Both the position numbers and the translations under genes were made by a program. A stretch of 64,000 bases of DNA from NCBI RefSeq assembly GCF_030678875.1, contig NZ_JAUUDS010000001.1:806001-870000 (forward strand), given 5' to 3'. Under the pieces are notes generated by a model that saw only the letters and a program-made list of their open reading frames with translations, was not told the DNA's origin and searched no databases. Shown here piece by piece: positions 46,759 through 56,517 of this stretch (position 1 is its first letter; each line of letters begins with the position of its first letter). This stretch comes from Sphingomonas aurea (lineage in GTDB: Bacteria > Pseudomonadota > Alphaproteobacteria > Sphingomonadales > Sphingomonadaceae).

Positions 46759-47988
46759 TTATTTCATTCCCTTCACCAGCGTGACCTGCGCGACGTCGAT
46801 GCCGCCGCCGCGAAAGCCGCCCTCGCAGTACATCAGATAGTAGCGCCACAGACGGCGGAAGCGCTGGTCGAGGCGGGACGGCAGCCGGTCTTCGCGCTCG
46901 GCGGCGTCGAAGCGGCGGCGCCACTGGCGGCAGGTCTCGGCATAGTCGGCGCCGAAGCCGGTGCGATCCTGCCAGGACAGACCACGCGCCTCCGCCAAAG
47001 CGCAGAACCGTGCTTCGGACAGCAGCATGCCACCAGGGAAGACGTAGCGCTGGATGAAGTCGACCCCTTGCGCATAGGCAGGAAACACGTCGTCCGCGAT
47101 TGAGATGTACTGGATCGCGGCGCGACCGCCGGGTTTCAGCGCGCGGGCGATCGCATCGAGATAGGTGCCCCAATATTCCTGGCCGACCGCCTCGACCATC
47201 TCGATGCTGGCAACCGCGTCGAAGCGGCCGGCGACATCGCGGTAGTCGGTCAGCGAGACGGTGACGCCGGGGAGCGTGCGCGCGTCGACCAGCGCCTTCT
47301 GCTCGGCGGAAAGGGTCAGCGCCTCGACCCGCCGTCCCCCGGCGGAGGCGAGCGCGGCGAAGGAGCCCCAGCCGCATCCGATCTCCAATATGCTGTCACC
47401 CGGCGTAGTGCCGGTGCGGTCGAGCATCGCCTGTAGCTTGCGCTGCTGGCCACTCGCCAAGTCGCGGTCGTCGGCGGTGAAGATCGCGCTGGAATAGGTC
47501 AGGCTGTCGTCGAGCCATTCGCGGTAGAAGTCATTGCCCAGGTCGTAATGCGCGGCGATGTTGCGGCGCGCCCCGGCGCGGTGATTGCGGCGCAGCCGGT
47601 GCCAGGCGCGCATGGCGAGTTTCGCCGTTCCGCCGGGGCGGGCGGCGTTGCCGAGCGGCACGCGGTTGCGCATGAACAAGTCGAACAGCGGCACCGGATC
47701 GGGGCTGGCCCAGTCCCCCGCCTCCCACGCCTCGAACCAGCCGACCGAGCCGCCCGTCGCCAGCCGCCACAGCGCGCGCCAGCGGCGGACCATCACCACG
47801 GCCACCGGCCCGTCGCGCCGCCCGCCGAGCAGGCGCGCGGTGCCGTCGGGCAGCGTCGCCTCGATCGCACCGGCGACCAGCCCCCGGTCGATGCGGTCGA
47901 GCAGCCGGTGGAACGGTCGCGCGACGATCCGCGCGACGGCTGTGCCCCTGCCCCGTTCGATACCCCCTGGCGTCATCCGCGGCCCCAT
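46759..47988 (-). CDS. cfa: Cyclopropane-fatty-acyl-phospholipid synthase
   Basis: 409 residues. AHYDLGNDFYREWLDDSLTYSSA, then SAM motif ILEIGCGWGSFAAL and YWGTYLDAIARALKPGG, with QYISIADDVFPAY: typical of cyclopropane-fatty-acid synthases. Adds a methylene bridge to unsaturated acyl chains in membrane phospholipids. The N-terminal about 90 residues carry the lipid-binding region. The true start could be the second Met (MTPGG). The rest of the cluster gives no other lipid genes. Confidence 0.9.
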   Translation of the reverse strand: MGPRMTPGGIERGRGTAVARIVARPFHRLLDRIDRGLVAGAIEATLPDGTARLLGGRRDGPVAVVMVRRWRALWRLATGGSVGWFEAWEAGDWASPDPVPLFDLFMRNRVPLGNAARPGGTAKLAMRAWHRLRRNHRAGARRNIAAHYDLGNDFYREWLDDSLTYSSAIFTADDRDLASGQQRKLQAMLDRTGTTPGDSILEIGCGWGSFAALASAGGRRVEALTLSAEQKALVDARTLPGVTVSLTDYRDVAGRFDAVASIEMVEAVGQEYWGTYLDAIARALKPGGRAAIQYISIADDVFPAYAQGVDFIQRYVFPGGMLLSEARFCALAEARGLSWQDRTGFGADYAETCRQWRRRFDAAEREDRLPSRLDQRFRRLWRYYLMYCEGGFRGGGIDVAQVTLVKGMK

Positions 47989-48050
47989 GCACCGGCGGGC
48001 GGACGGATGCTAGGGGGGTATCGGACCGGCCATCATGGCGGGAGGTGGAG

Positions 48051-49412
48051 TCAGATCATCCGGCTTGCGGCCAGGGCGCGTTCGCGGGCTTCGCGATGGC
48101 CGATGATCTTGGGCGGATATGCTTCGGGAAGGCAGCCCGATTCCTCAGGATCGTGGATGGCGGGGTCGGGAACGTCCTTCAGCTCGGGAACCCAGCGGCG
48201 GATATAGGCGCCGGCATCGAACTTCTCGGACTGGCTGAGCGGCGCCATGATACGGCCGAACATATTGGCGTCAACGCCGGTGCCGGCGATCCACTGCCAG
48301 TTGACGGCGTTGTTGCCGTAATCGGCGTCGACCAGGCAGTCCCAATACCAGCGCTCGCCCTCACGCCAGTCGATCAGCAGGTGCTTCACGACGAAGCTGG
48401 CGGCGATCATGCGGACGCGGTTGTGCATCCAGCCGGTCTGCCAGAGCTGGCGCATGCCGGCGTCGACGATGGGGTAGCCGGTGCGGCCCTGCTGCCATGC
48501 CTTCAGGTCGCGCTTCGCCGCGGCGCCGGTGCGCCAGTGGAGCCGGTCATAGCGGGCGCGGCCATTGACGTCGGCATAGTTGGGGAGCGCCATGACGACA
48601 CCGCGGGTGAAGTCGCGCCAGGCCAGCTCCTTGTGGAACTTCCAGGCATCGTCGCCCTTCGCGGCGGCATGCCAGACGGCGCGGGCAGAAACCTCGCCGT
48701 GGTGGAGGTGTGGAGACAGGCGGCTGGTTCCCTCTTCGCCGGGAAGGTTGCGGGCTTCCTCATAGGCGGTGACGAGGTCGGCAAGATCGGTGAGACGCGC
48801 CTGCGCGCCCGCCTCTCCGGGAGTCCAGTCGGCGTCGAAGCCGGTCGACCAGTCGGGCCTGGTCGGTAGCAGGTGCCAGTCGACGAGCTTCTCGGTCTTC
48901 GGCCAGTGCTTCGGCGCGTCGAGGCGATCGGGAGCGGGCTCGGGATGGGCGGGCGGCAGATGGTCCTGCAACGCCTTCCAGAAGGACGAATAGATGCGAA
49001 AGGGCTGCCCCGCGCCAGTCTTCACGTGTTCGAGGTCGGTCAGCTGGTTGCCGTCGTGAAGGCAGAGGCGGTCGCCGAGTTCCGCTTCGATCCTGCGCCA
49101 CCAAGGTTCGTAGTGGCGGATGGCGTGGATGCGCGCGGTGCCGGTTTCCTCGGCGAGCTGCGCAAGCACTGCGGCGGCCTTGCCGCGGCGGAGGGTCAGG
49201 CGGCTGCCGAGCGCTTGGAGCGACTTGTCGAGCGCAGCGAGGCTGTGATGCAGCCACCAGCGCTGTGCGCCGCCGATGCGCCAGGCGCCCGGCGCATCGT
49301 CGTCGAGGACGTAGACGGGAATGACCGGGCCTTCAGCTGCGGCTGCGATCAGGGCAGGCTGGTCGGCAAGGCGGAGGTCCTGACGGAACCAGAGGATCAC
49401 AGGGTGGGGCAT
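48051..49412 (-). CDS. phrB: Deoxyribodipyrimidine photolyase (class I CPD type)
   Basis: 453 residues. N-terminal antenna-domain start ILWFRQDLRLADQPAL, FAD-binding C-terminal half with GEVSARAVW, MRQLWQTGWMHNRVRM, DWREGERWYWDCLVDADYGNN and SQSEKFDAGAYIRRW. Repairs UV-made cyclobutane dimers with light. Start MPHPVILWF at 49412 was chosen over an upstream frame that crosses repeats. Next to the HDAC-like gene but separated by the repeat region 49413-49616. Confidence 0.95.
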   Translation of the reverse strand: MPHPVILWFRQDLRLADQPALIAAAAEGPVIPVYVLDDDAPGAWRIGGAQRWWLHHSLAALDKSLQALGSRLTLRRGKAAAVLAQLAEETGTARIHAIRHYEPWWRRIEAELGDRLCLHDGNQLTDLEHVKTGAGQPFRIYSSFWKALQDHLPPAHPEPAPDRLDAPKHWPKTEKLVDWHLLPTRPDWSTGFDADWTPGEAGAQARLTDLADLVTAYEEARNLPGEEGTSRLSPHLHHGEVSARAVWHAAAKGDDAWKFHKELAWRDFTRGVVMALPNYADVNGRARYDRLHWRTGAAAKRDLKAWQQGRTGYPIVDAGMRQLWQTGWMHNRVRMIAASFVVKHLLIDWREGERWYWDCLVDADYGNNAVNWQWIAGTGVDANMFGRIMAPLSQSEKFDAGAYIRRWVPELKDVPDPAIHDPEESGCLPEAYPPKIIGHREARERALAASRMI

Positions 49413-49502
49413 CGGCGGTGAACGCGCGGGCGGTGGGGTGGGTCCGGAGCTGCGTTGCCCCCTTCCCGTCATTCCCGCGGAGGCGGCTGCCGCCAAAGGT
49501 CT

Positions 49503-49600
49503 TCGTCATGCCGGGCTCGTCCCGGCATCCACTGGTCCGCAGGAGCAAAGGCCGGTGCGTTCGCGGCGGGGTGGATGCCGGGACGAGCCCGGCATGACGA
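49503..49600. repeat. Mosaic palindromic repeat: 30-bp perfect inverted repeat
   Basis: 49503-49532 and 49571-49600 are exact reverse complements (30 bp) around a 38-bp centre. Each arm is itself a hairpin, ATGCCGGG-CTCGT-CCCGGCAT. The form resembles the dispersed CGTCATGCCGGG-type elements of many alphaproteobacteria. Upstream, 49413-49502 holds a further degenerate unit (CGTCATTCCCGCGG). Confidence 0.85.
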
Positions 49601-49616
49601 CTGGGGATGAGTTGGC

Positions 49617-50543
49617 TTACGTCCCCGCCTGCGCGGGGATGACGGTGGTCGTTGCGGGAATCGCGTCGCCGAGGGTCAGGATCGCATCGACGTGGAGCCT
49701 TGCGATCGCCAGCACGTCGTCGCCGTAACCGCCGCCTACCGTACTCGCCAGGGGGGTGCCCTGTGCGAGGCGGGCGATCAGGCGTTCTCTCTGGACCAGA
49801 CCCGCGGCGGTCAGGCCGAGGCGACCGAGGCAATCGGCGGCAAGCGGGTCGACACCGGCCTGGTAGAGGATCAGTCGCGGGCGCGTATCCGCGATCAGCG
49901 GTGTCAGGGTGCGTTCGAGGGTGTCCAGATACTCGGCGTCCTCCACTCCGTCGGGGAGCGCGACGTCGAGGGTCGACCGGGCCTTGCGCGCGGGGAAGTT
50001 GCGCTCGGCATGGATCGAGTAGGTGGCGATCTCCGGCCGCCCTGCGGTGAGGGCTGCGGTGCCGTCCCCCTGATGGACGTCGACGTCGACGATCAAGATG
50101 CGCTGCACGCGCCCCTCCTCGACCAGCCGGACGGCGGCGACCGCCAGGTCGTTGAAGACGCAGTAGCCCGCGCCGGTGTCGTGCAGCGCGTGGTGGCTGC
50201 CGCCGGCGGTGTTGGCGGCGAAGCCGTGTTCGAGCGCGAGCAGTGCCGCCAGATAGGTGCCGCCGGGGACCGCCGCTGCGCGCTCCGCCACCAGCGGGGT
50301 GACGGGGAAGCCGATGCGCCGGGTCTTGGCGGGCGGCACGCGCGCCTCCAGCACCTCTGACACATAGTCGGGGTCGTGGGTCGCCTCGAGCCAGTGGCGG
50401 GGCATCGGCTCTGGCGCATGCCAGGAGACGCGATTGCCCTCGGCGCGGAGCAGGTCACGGATCGCGCCGTTCTTGCCCCAGCGATAGGTGGAGCGGGCAG
50501 GCGCCTCGGTGACGTAAGCGGAGTGATGGACGACGTGGATCAC
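49617..50543 (-). CDS. Histone deacetylase family hydrolase
   Basis: 308 residues from a GTG start. The family motifs GGSHHALHD, CVFNDLAVAAVRL and VDVDVHQGDGT give the zinc-binding Asp and His, and LYQAGVDPLAAD the second Asp. Bacterial members usually act as acetylpolyamine or small-molecule amidohydrolases, not on histones. The last residues VIPAQAGT read into a dispersed repeat, so the true C-terminus may have been extended by the repeat. Confidence 0.85.
   Translation of the reverse strand: MIHVVHHSAYVTEAPARSTYRWGKNGAIRDLLRAEGNRVSWHAPEPMPRHWLEATHDPDYVSEVLEARVPPAKTRRIGFPVTPLVAERAAAVPGGTYLAALLALEHGFAANTAGGSHHALHDTGAGYCVFNDLAVAAVRLVEEGRVQRILIVDVDVHQGDGTAALTAGRPEIATYSIHAERNFPARKARSTLDVALPDGVEDAEYLDTLERTLTPLIADTRPRLILYQAGVDPLAADCLGRLGLTAAGLVQRERLIARLAQGTPLASTVGGGYGDDVLAIARLHVDAILTLGDAIPATTTVIPAQAGT
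49621..49643. repeat. Second palindromic unit, overlapping the HDAC-like C-terminus
   Basis: GTCCCCGCCTGCGCGGGGATGAC has CCCCGC/GCGGGG arms and lies inside the last codons of the HDAC-like gene on the - strand. Together with 49503-49600 it forms a mosaic of small dispersed repeats. Confidence 0.75.
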
Positions 50544-50590
50544 GCCGCTAAGGTAGGACGCGTAGCGGTCCCCGCCAATCGGAGCGATGG

Positions 50591-51565
50591 ATGACAGAAC
50601 ATTATGTGCGGCCGGACGTCCGGCAGTTCCTCGACTATATCAACGCCCTGCCGGGACCGCGCACGCACCAGATGACGCCGGCCGACGCGCGGCAGGTGTT
50701 CGCGGCGAGCAAGGACCTGGTCGAGCCGCCGGTCGGCGCGCTGTCGGTGATGCGAGAGGTGTCGATCCCCTCCCCCGCCGGACCGATCCCGGCGCGGCTG
50801 TTCGACTGCGTGGAGACGCGGGTGCCGGGGCCGGTGCTGGTCTTCTATCACGGCGGCGGCTTCGTGATCGGAACCGTGGACACCCATGCCAGCCTGTGCG
50901 CCGAGATGTCGCGCGTGCTGAACCTGCCGGTGCTGTCGGTCGAGTATCGGCTGGCGCCCGAGCATCGCTGGCCCGCCGCGCCCGACGATGCGGAAGCGGC
51001 GGTGCGCTGGGTGGCCGGCAATCCGGCCGAGCTGGGCGTGACCGCGACCGGACTGGTGCTGGCGGGCGACAGCGCGGGCGGGATGCTGGTCATCAACACC
51101 GCAATGGCGCTGCGGGACCAGCCCGCTGCGGTGCCGGTACTGGTGCAGGCACCGATCTATCCGGTCACCGACCCGGCGGGACGCTATCCCTCGTTCGAGG
51201 AGTTTGCGGACGGCTATCTGCTGACCAAGGCGTCGATGCTGTGGTTCGGCGACGCGTACGCGGCCGATATCGAGCATATGCGCGGGTCGCCGATGCGCGC
51301 CGACCTGACCGGAATGCCGGCGGCGGTGATCGTCGTCGCGAGCCTCGATCCCCTGCGCGACCAGGGACGGGCCTATGCGGCACGGCTGATCGAGGCAGGG
51401 GTGCAGGTGACGTACCGGGAGGCAGTGGGGACGATCCACGGCTTCGCGACGCTGCGCAGGGCGGTGCCGTCCGCGGTGGGAGACGTGGCCGGATTCCTCG
51501 TCGCGCTGCGCGCGGTGATCAGCGAAACGGAGGCGGCGCGCGTGCAGCAGCAGGCGGCGGGATGA
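50591..51565 (+). CDS. Alpha/beta hydrolase, HSL-type esterase
   Basis: 324 residues. Oxyanion motif [11 protein letters not shown] and nucleophile [10 protein letters not shown], with acid/base region ASLDPLRDQ and TIHGFATL (catalytic Asp and His). Belongs to the hormone-sensitive-lipase-type family that hydrolyses small esters. GGAG lies six bases before the ATG. It overlaps the rppH gene by four bases (ATGA). Confidence 0.88.
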   Translation: MTEHYVRPDVRQFLDYINALPGPRTHQMTPADARQVFAASKDLVEPPVGALSVMREVSIPSPAGPIPARLFDCVETRVPGPVLVFYHGGGFVIGTVDTHASLCAEMSRVLNLPVLSVEYRLAPEHRWPAAPDDAEAAVRWVAGNPAELGVTATGLVLAGDSAGGMLVINTAMALRDQPAAVPVLVQAPIYPVTDPAGRYPSFEEFADGYLLTKASMLWFGDAYAADIEHMRGSPMRADLTGMPAAVIVVASLDPLRDQGRAYAARLIEAGVQVTYREAVGTIHGFATLRRAVPSAVGDVAGFLVALRAVISETEAARVQQQAAG

Positions 51566-52050
51566 GCGCACCCCTTCCCTATCGGCCCTGTGCGGGGGTG
51601 ATGCTGGTCAATCGCGAAGGTCAGGTGTTCGTCGGCCAGCGGCTCGATTCGACGCTGGAGGCGTGGCAGATGCCGCAGGGCGGGATCGACCCCGGCGAGG
51701 ACGCGCTGGCGGCAGCGGTGCGCGAGCTGCGCGAGGAAACGGGCGTGGTCGCCGATCACGCCGAGCTGGTCGCAGAGGCGCCGGGCACCTTCACCTACGA
51801 CCTGCCGGACGAGCTGGTGGGCAAGGTCTGGAAGGGGCGCTGGCGAGGGCAGGAACAGCGTTGGTTCCTGTTTCGCTTCACTGGCGCGGACGGCGATATC
51901 GACATCCGCACCGCCCATCCCGAGTTCCGCGCGTGGCGCTGGATCGATCCGGAGGACCTGCCGCGGCTGATCGTGCCGTTCAAGCGGGCGCTGTACGAGG
52001 ATGTGCTGGCGGCATTTCGCCCGCACCTGACGCCCACGTCGCGCGACTGA
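51562..52050 (+). CDS. rppH: RNA pyrophosphohydrolase (RppH/NudH)
   Basis: 162 residues. Nudix box [22 protein letters not shown] with the metal-binding Glu residues; N-terminal [11 protein letters not shown] and WQMPQGG are RppH-like. It removes pyrophosphate from mRNA 5' ends to start decay. The start overlaps the esterase stop, so expression is coupled. Confidence 0.93.
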   Translation: MSAPLPYRPCAGVMLVNREGQVFVGQRLDSTLEAWQMPQGGIDPGEDALAAAVRELREETGVVADHAELVAEAPGTFTYDLPDELVGKVWKGRWRGQEQRWFLFRFTGADGDIDIRTAHPEFRAWRWIDPEDLPRLIVPFKRALYEDVLAAFRPHLTPTSRD

Positions 52051-52090
52051 CGGGTTGCGGGGCAGTGGCGGTCAGCGGTAGCAGGAAACG

Positions 52091-53002
52091 GTGCTGTCCC
52101 TGTTGATCCTCGCCGCCGCCGTTCAGGCCGACGCGCCGCCCCCGGCGCAGCCGAGCGATGCCGCGGCGATGATTCCCGAATCGATCCGCGCGATGCTCGA
52201 TGCGGCGCTCGAGGCGGGGAATGACGGCGAGGTGTCGACCATCGTCAAATATGCCCGCGCCGCCGATCCGGTCAGCGGCGACGCGGTGCTGGCGATCGCG
52301 CAGAAATGGCGCGACGACCGCGCCGCCGCGCGCGAGCAGGTGATCCGGCAGGCGAGCTTCCTGAACCTGTGGAAGGGTCGGGTCGAGGTCGGCGGCTTCA
52401 TTACCACCGGCAATTCCGACACGGCCGGCGGCAGCGTAGCGCTGGACGCCGAGCGCGAGGGACTGCAATGGCGCCACAAGTTCCGCGCCCGCGCCGATTA
52501 TCAGGAGAGCCTGAACGTCACGACGCGCGAGCATTATCTGGTCGCCTATGAGCCGAACTACAAGTTCGACGACCGCGCCTATGTCTATGGCGCGGCACAG
52601 TATGAGAGCGACCGGTTCTTCGGCTATAGCGACCGCGTCAGTGTCTCCAGCGGCTTCGGCTATACCGCGGTCAAGGCGCGGGCGACGCAGCTGGACGTGG
52701 AACTGGGGCCGGGTTTCCGACTGACCTCGTTTACCGACGATCGCCACGAATCGAGTTTGGCCGCGCGCGGGTCGATCGACTTCCGCTGGCAGCTGGTCGC
52801 CGGGCTGTCGCTGCGGCAAACGGCTTCGGCGTATGTCGAGCGGTTCAACTCGACGGTGACGAGCACGACGGCACTGAACGCGAAGCTGCTGGGACCATTG
52901 TCGGCGGCGCTGTCGTACAATGTCCAGTATGAAAGCATGCCGCCGAACGGGCGCCAGACGATCGACACGGTCAGCCGCGCCTCCGTGGTATATACCTTCT
53001 GA
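52091..53002 (+). CDS. DUF481 outer-membrane protein
   Basis: 303 residues from a GTG. A short hydrophobic signal (LSLLILAAAVQA) is followed by a helical region and then a beta-rich DUF481 part (GFITTGNSDTAGGSVALDAER, YEPNYKFDDRAYVYG, ending SVVYTF), fitting a salt-stress-type outer-membrane barrel. The stop overlaps the next ATG by one base. Operon with the M20/ast genes. Confidence 0.75.
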   Translation: MLSLLILAAAVQADAPPPAQPSDAAAMIPESIRAMLDAALEAGNDGEVSTIVKYARAADPVSGDAVLAIAQKWRDDRAAAREQVIRQASFLNLWKGRVEVGGFITTGNSDTAGGSVALDAEREGLQWRHKFRARADYQESLNVTTREHYLVAYEPNYKFDDRAYVYGAAQYESDRFFGYSDRVSVSSGFGYTAVKARATQLDVELGPGFRLTSFTDDRHESSLAARGSIDFRWQLVAGLSLRQTASAYVERFNSTVTSTTALNAKLLGPLSAALSYNVQYESMPPNGRQTIDTVSRASVVYTF

Positions 53003-54192
53003 TGGCGGCGCGGGTGCTAGAACGGATCGACGGCGCGGCGATGCTGGCGCAGGTCGAGCAGTGGGCCGCGATCAACAGCGGCACGGGCAACATGGCCGGA
53101 TTGGCGGCGATGGCTGCCGAACTGGTGGACGCCTTTGCGATCCTGCCGGGGACGGTGCGACTGGTCGAGCCGGCGCCGGTCGAACGGATGGGCGCGGACG
53201 GACGGGTGACGGCGGTGGAGCATGGCCGCCACCTGGTCGTGTCGGTGCGGCCCGAGGCGACGACGCGGCTGCTGTTGTTCGGGCACATGGACACGGTCTA
53301 CCCGGTCGATCACCCGTTCCAGGCGCTGACCTGGGCGGACGAGAGGACGCTGGTGGGACCGGGCGTGACCGACATGAAGGGCGGGCTGGCGGTGATGCTG
53401 GCCGCGCTCGGCGCGTTGGAGTCGGAGCGGGCGCTGGACGGCATCGGCTATGACGTACTCGTCAACTCGGACGAGGAGACGGGGTCGCTGTCGTCCGCCG
53501 CGCTGATCGTCGAGCTGGCGGCGGGCAAGACGGCGGCGTTCGGGTACGAGCCGGCGCTGCCCGACGGAACGCTGGCAGGCGCGCGGGGCGGCACGGGCAA
53601 TTTCTCGGTCGCGGTGCATGGCCGCAGCGCCCATGCCGGGCGCAATCCCGAGGAAGGTCGCAACGCGCTGGTCGCCGCAGCCGACTTCGCGGTCAGCCTG
53701 GCGCGCGACGCGGTCGCCGAATGTCCGGTCAATCCGGCGCGGATCGATGGCGGCAGTCCGAACAATGTCGTCCCCGACCTGGCGGTGCTGCGCGTGAACT
53801 TTCGCCCCAGGAACCCGGCGGCGATCGATGCCGCCTCGCGGCTGATCGACGCCACGGTCGCAAGCGTGCTCGACCGGCACGACGTGCGGATCGACCTGCA
53901 CGGCCAGTTCAACCGCCCGCCCAAGCCGATCGACGCACGGGCCGCGCGGCTGTTCGCGCTGGTGGCGGAGGCGGGGCGCGAGCTGGGCCTGAGCGTCGCG
54001 CATCGCGACACCGGCGGGGTGTGCGACGGCAACAATGTCGCGGCGCTCGGCGTGCCGGTGGTCGACACGATGGGTGTGCGCGGCGGGGCGATCCACTCTC
54101 CGCAGGAATATCTGCTGGTCGACAGTCTCGTCGAGCGGGCGGCGTTGTCGGCGACCGCGATCCTGAAACTGGCCGAGGGGCGAATGCCATGA
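53002..54192 (+). CDS. M20 family metallopeptidase/hydrolase (CPG2-like)
   Basis: 396 residues. Zinc ligands in LFGHMDTVYP, GPGVTDMKGGLAV and NSDEETGS; the lid domain carries GRSAHAGRNPEEG; a late TGGVCDGNN and MGVRGGAIHSPQE. Amide hydrolases of the M20 type cut N-acyl amino acids or peptides. Position directly before astA and astB suggests a desuccinylase-like role in arginine catabolism, but the known AstE belongs to a different family (M14), so this is an inference. Confidence 0.8.
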   Translation: MAARVLERIDGAAMLAQVEQWAAINSGTGNMAGLAAMAAELVDAFAILPGTVRLVEPAPVERMGADGRVTAVEHGRHLVVSVRPEATTRLLLFGHMDTVYPVDHPFQALTWADERTLVGPGVTDMKGGLAVMLAALGALESERALDGIGYDVLVNSDEETGSLSSAALIVELAAGKTAAFGYEPALPDGTLAGARGGTGNFSVAVHGRSAHAGRNPEEGRNALVAAADFAVSLARDAVAECPVNPARIDGGSPNNVVPDLAVLRVNFRPRNPAAIDAASRLIDATVASVLDRHDVRIDLHGQFNRPPKPIDARAARLFALVAEAGRELGLSVAHRDTGGVCDGNNVAALGVPVVDTMGVRGGAIHSPQEYLLVDSLVERAALSATAILKLAEGRMP

Positions 54193-55202
54193 CGTTCCGC
54201 ATCCGCGCCGCGACCGACGACGACCTGAAGCCACTGTACGAGATGGCGAAGCTGACCGGGGGCGGCTTCACCAATCTGCCGCCCGACCGCCCTGCCCTGC
54301 GCGCCAAGCTGGACCGCAGCCACGCCGCCCTTGCCCGCACCGGCGACGCGATCGAGGACGAGCTGTTCGTGCTGGTGCTGGAGAATATCGCCACCGGCGA
54401 GGTGCGCGGGACGTGCCAGCTGTTCACGCAGGTGGGGCAGCGCCACCCCTTCTACAGCTATCGCCGCGGCACGCTGACCCAGCACAGCCGCGAGCTGGAG
54501 CGGACGTTCCGCGCGGAGATGCTGACGCTGACCACCGATCTGGAAGGGTCCAGCGAGGTCGGCGGGCTGTTCCTGCATCCGGGCGAGCGCGCGGGCGGGC
54601 TTGGGCTGCTGCTGGCGCGGTCACGCTACCTTTTCATCCGGCTACACCGCGCCCGCTTTGCCGACCGGGTACTGGCGGAGCTGCGCGGAATCATCGACGA
54701 GGCGGGCGGATCGCCCTTCTGGGACGGGCTGGCGGGCCGATTCTTTGGGCTGACTTTTCAGGCGGCGGACGAGTTCAACGCGATCAACGGGCACCAGTTT
54801 ATCGCCGACCTGATGCCCAAGCACCCGATCTACACCGCGATGCTGACCGAGACGGCGCGCGCCGCGATTGGCCTGCCCCATCCGTCGGGCCGCGCGGCGA
54901 TGCGGATGCTGGAGCATGAGGGATTCCGGTACGAGCAGTACTGCGACATCTTCGACGGCGGGCCGACGATGACCGCGCCGACCGACCAGGTCCGCTCGGT
55001 CCGCGACGCGGTGGTGGCGCTCGTGGCGGCACTGGGCGACGGGGGTGACGACGTGCTGGTCGCGGCGGGTGAGCTGGCGGCGTTTCGCTGCGTGTTCGGG
55101 CAGGCGCGGGTTGGGGCAGAGGGCGTAACCTTGTCCGCCGACACCGCGCGCAATCTGGGTGTCGCAGTCGGCGACACCGTCGCGCTGATCGGGCGGTTCT
55201 GA
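54189..55202 (+). CDS. astA: Arginine N-succinyltransferase
   Basis: 337 residues starting MTFRIRAATDDDLKPLYEMA. Family segments VGGLFLHPGERAGGLGLLLARSRYLF, FWDGLAGRFF and MRMLEHEGFRYEQYCDIFDGGPTM are all seen. First step of the AST pathway: arginine plus succinyl-CoA gives N-succinylarginine. Four-base overlap with the M20 gene (ATGA) and one-base overlap with astB shows a coupled operon. Confidence 0.93.
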   Translation: MTFRIRAATDDDLKPLYEMAKLTGGGFTNLPPDRPALRAKLDRSHAALARTGDAIEDELFVLVLENIATGEVRGTCQLFTQVGQRHPFYSYRRGTLTQHSRELERTFRAEMLTLTTDLEGSSEVGGLFLHPGERAGGLGLLLARSRYLFIRLHRARFADRVLAELRGIIDEAGGSPFWDGLAGRFFGLTFQAADEFNAINGHQFIADLMPKHPIYTAMLTETARAAIGLPHPSGRAAMRMLEHEGFRYEQYCDIFDGGPTMTAPTDQVRSVRDAVVALVAALGDGGDDVLVAAGELAAFRCVFGQARVGAEGVTLSADTARNLGVAVGDTVALIGRF

Positions 55203-56452
55203 TGCTGGTCGAGATCAATTTCGACGGGATCATCGGGCCCAGCCATAATTATGCTGGGCTGAGTCCCGGCAATATCGCGGCGACGCGTAACGCCGGGGCC
55301 GTTTCGCATCCGCGCGCGGCGGCGTTGCAGGGCATCGCCAAGATGCGCGCCAATCTCGCCCTGAGGCTGCGGCAGGGCGTGCTGCTGCCCCAGCCGCGGC
55401 CGGATCATGAATGGCTAGCGCGGCTGGCGACGACCTACGGAGAGGCTGCGGCGCATCTGCAGGCGCAGGCGATGTCGGCGTCGTCGATGTGGGCGGCGAA
55501 CGCGGCAACCGTGTCGCCGGCACCGGACACGGCGGACGGGCGCTGCCACCTGACCGTCGCCAATCTGGTGACGATGCCGCATCGCAGCCATGAGTGGCGG
55601 CATACCCATGCGCAGCTGACGCTGGCCTTTGCCGACGACGCATTCCGGGTACGCGTGCCGGTGCCGGCGCCGTTCGGCGACGAGGGCGCGGCCAATCACA
55701 TGCGGCTGTGCGCGAGGCACGATACGCCCGGCGTCGAGGTGTTCGTCTACGGCGTGGGCGGAGGCCCCTTCCCCGCTCGTCAGCATCGCGAGGCGAGTGC
55801 GGCGGTCGCGCGCAGCCACAGGCTCGATCCGGAACGCACGCTGTTCGTGCAGCAATCCGACGCGGCGATCGCGGCCGGTGCGTTCCACAACGACGTGGTC
55901 GCGGTCGCCAATGAGCGGGTGCTGTTCGCGCACGAGCTGGCGTTCGCCGACAAGGTGGGCTTCTACGCGGATCTGCGCCGGCTACTGCCCGAGGTCGAGA
56001 TCGTCGAGGTGCCGGCGGCCGAGGTGCCCTTGGCGGATGCCATCACCTCCTACCTGTTCAACGCGCAGCTGGTGTCGGCCCCCCAGGGAACGACGCTGAT
56101 CGTGCCATCCGAGGCGCGGGCGAATGCGGCGGTGTGGGGGTGGCTGGAGCGGAACCGTGCCGGCAACGGGCCGATCCGGCATGTCGAGGTGGTCGACGTG
56201 CGCGAGTCGATGGCGAATGGCGGCGGTCCGGCGTGCCTGAGGCTGCGGGTGGTGGCCGATCCGGCGACGATCGATCCCCGCTTTCTCGTCGACGATGCGC
56301 GGCTGGACGTGATCGCAGCAGTGATCGAGGCCGAGTGGCCCGAGACGATCGATCAGGGCGCGATCGGCGACCCCGCGCTGGTGGCACGGGTCGAGGTGGC
56401 ACGGGCCAAGCTGCTGACAGCGCTGGATCTTGTCGAGTTAATTGACAGGTAA
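55202..56452 (+). CDS. astB: N-succinylarginine dihydrolase
   Basis: 416 residues. Family start EINFDGIIGPSHNYAGLSPGN, then HNDVVAVANERVLFAHE and NGGGPACLRLRV with the catalytic Cys. Removes ammonia and CO2 from N-succinylarginine to give succinylornithine, the second AST step. Overlaps astA's stop by one base. AstC, AstD and AstE are not in this window. Confidence 0.95.
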   Translation: MLVEINFDGIIGPSHNYAGLSPGNIAATRNAGAVSHPRAAALQGIAKMRANLALRLRQGVLLPQPRPDHEWLARLATTYGEAAAHLQAQAMSASSMWAANAATVSPAPDTADGRCHLTVANLVTMPHRSHEWRHTHAQLTLAFADDAFRVRVPVPAPFGDEGAANHMRLCARHDTPGVEVFVYGVGGGPFPARQHREASAAVARSHRLDPERTLFVQQSDAAIAAGAFHNDVVAVANERVLFAHELAFADKVGFYADLRRLLPEVEIVEVPAAEVPLADAITSYLFNAQLVSAPQGTTLIVPSEARANAAVWGWLERNRAGNGPIRHVEVVDVRESMANGGGPACLRLRVVADPATIDPRFLVDDARLDVIAAVIEAEWPETIDQGAIGDPALVARVEVARAKLLTALDLVELIDR

Positions 56453-56517
56453 CCATAGCGGACTGGACCGGAAGCGCGGTTTTCCGCCAATGGTCCGGGA
56501 CTTGCTAGTTTTACGGC

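Noticed and set aside
49503..49643. CRISPR array
   Set aside because: Units are palindromic, not evenly spaced direct repeats, and there are no spacers.
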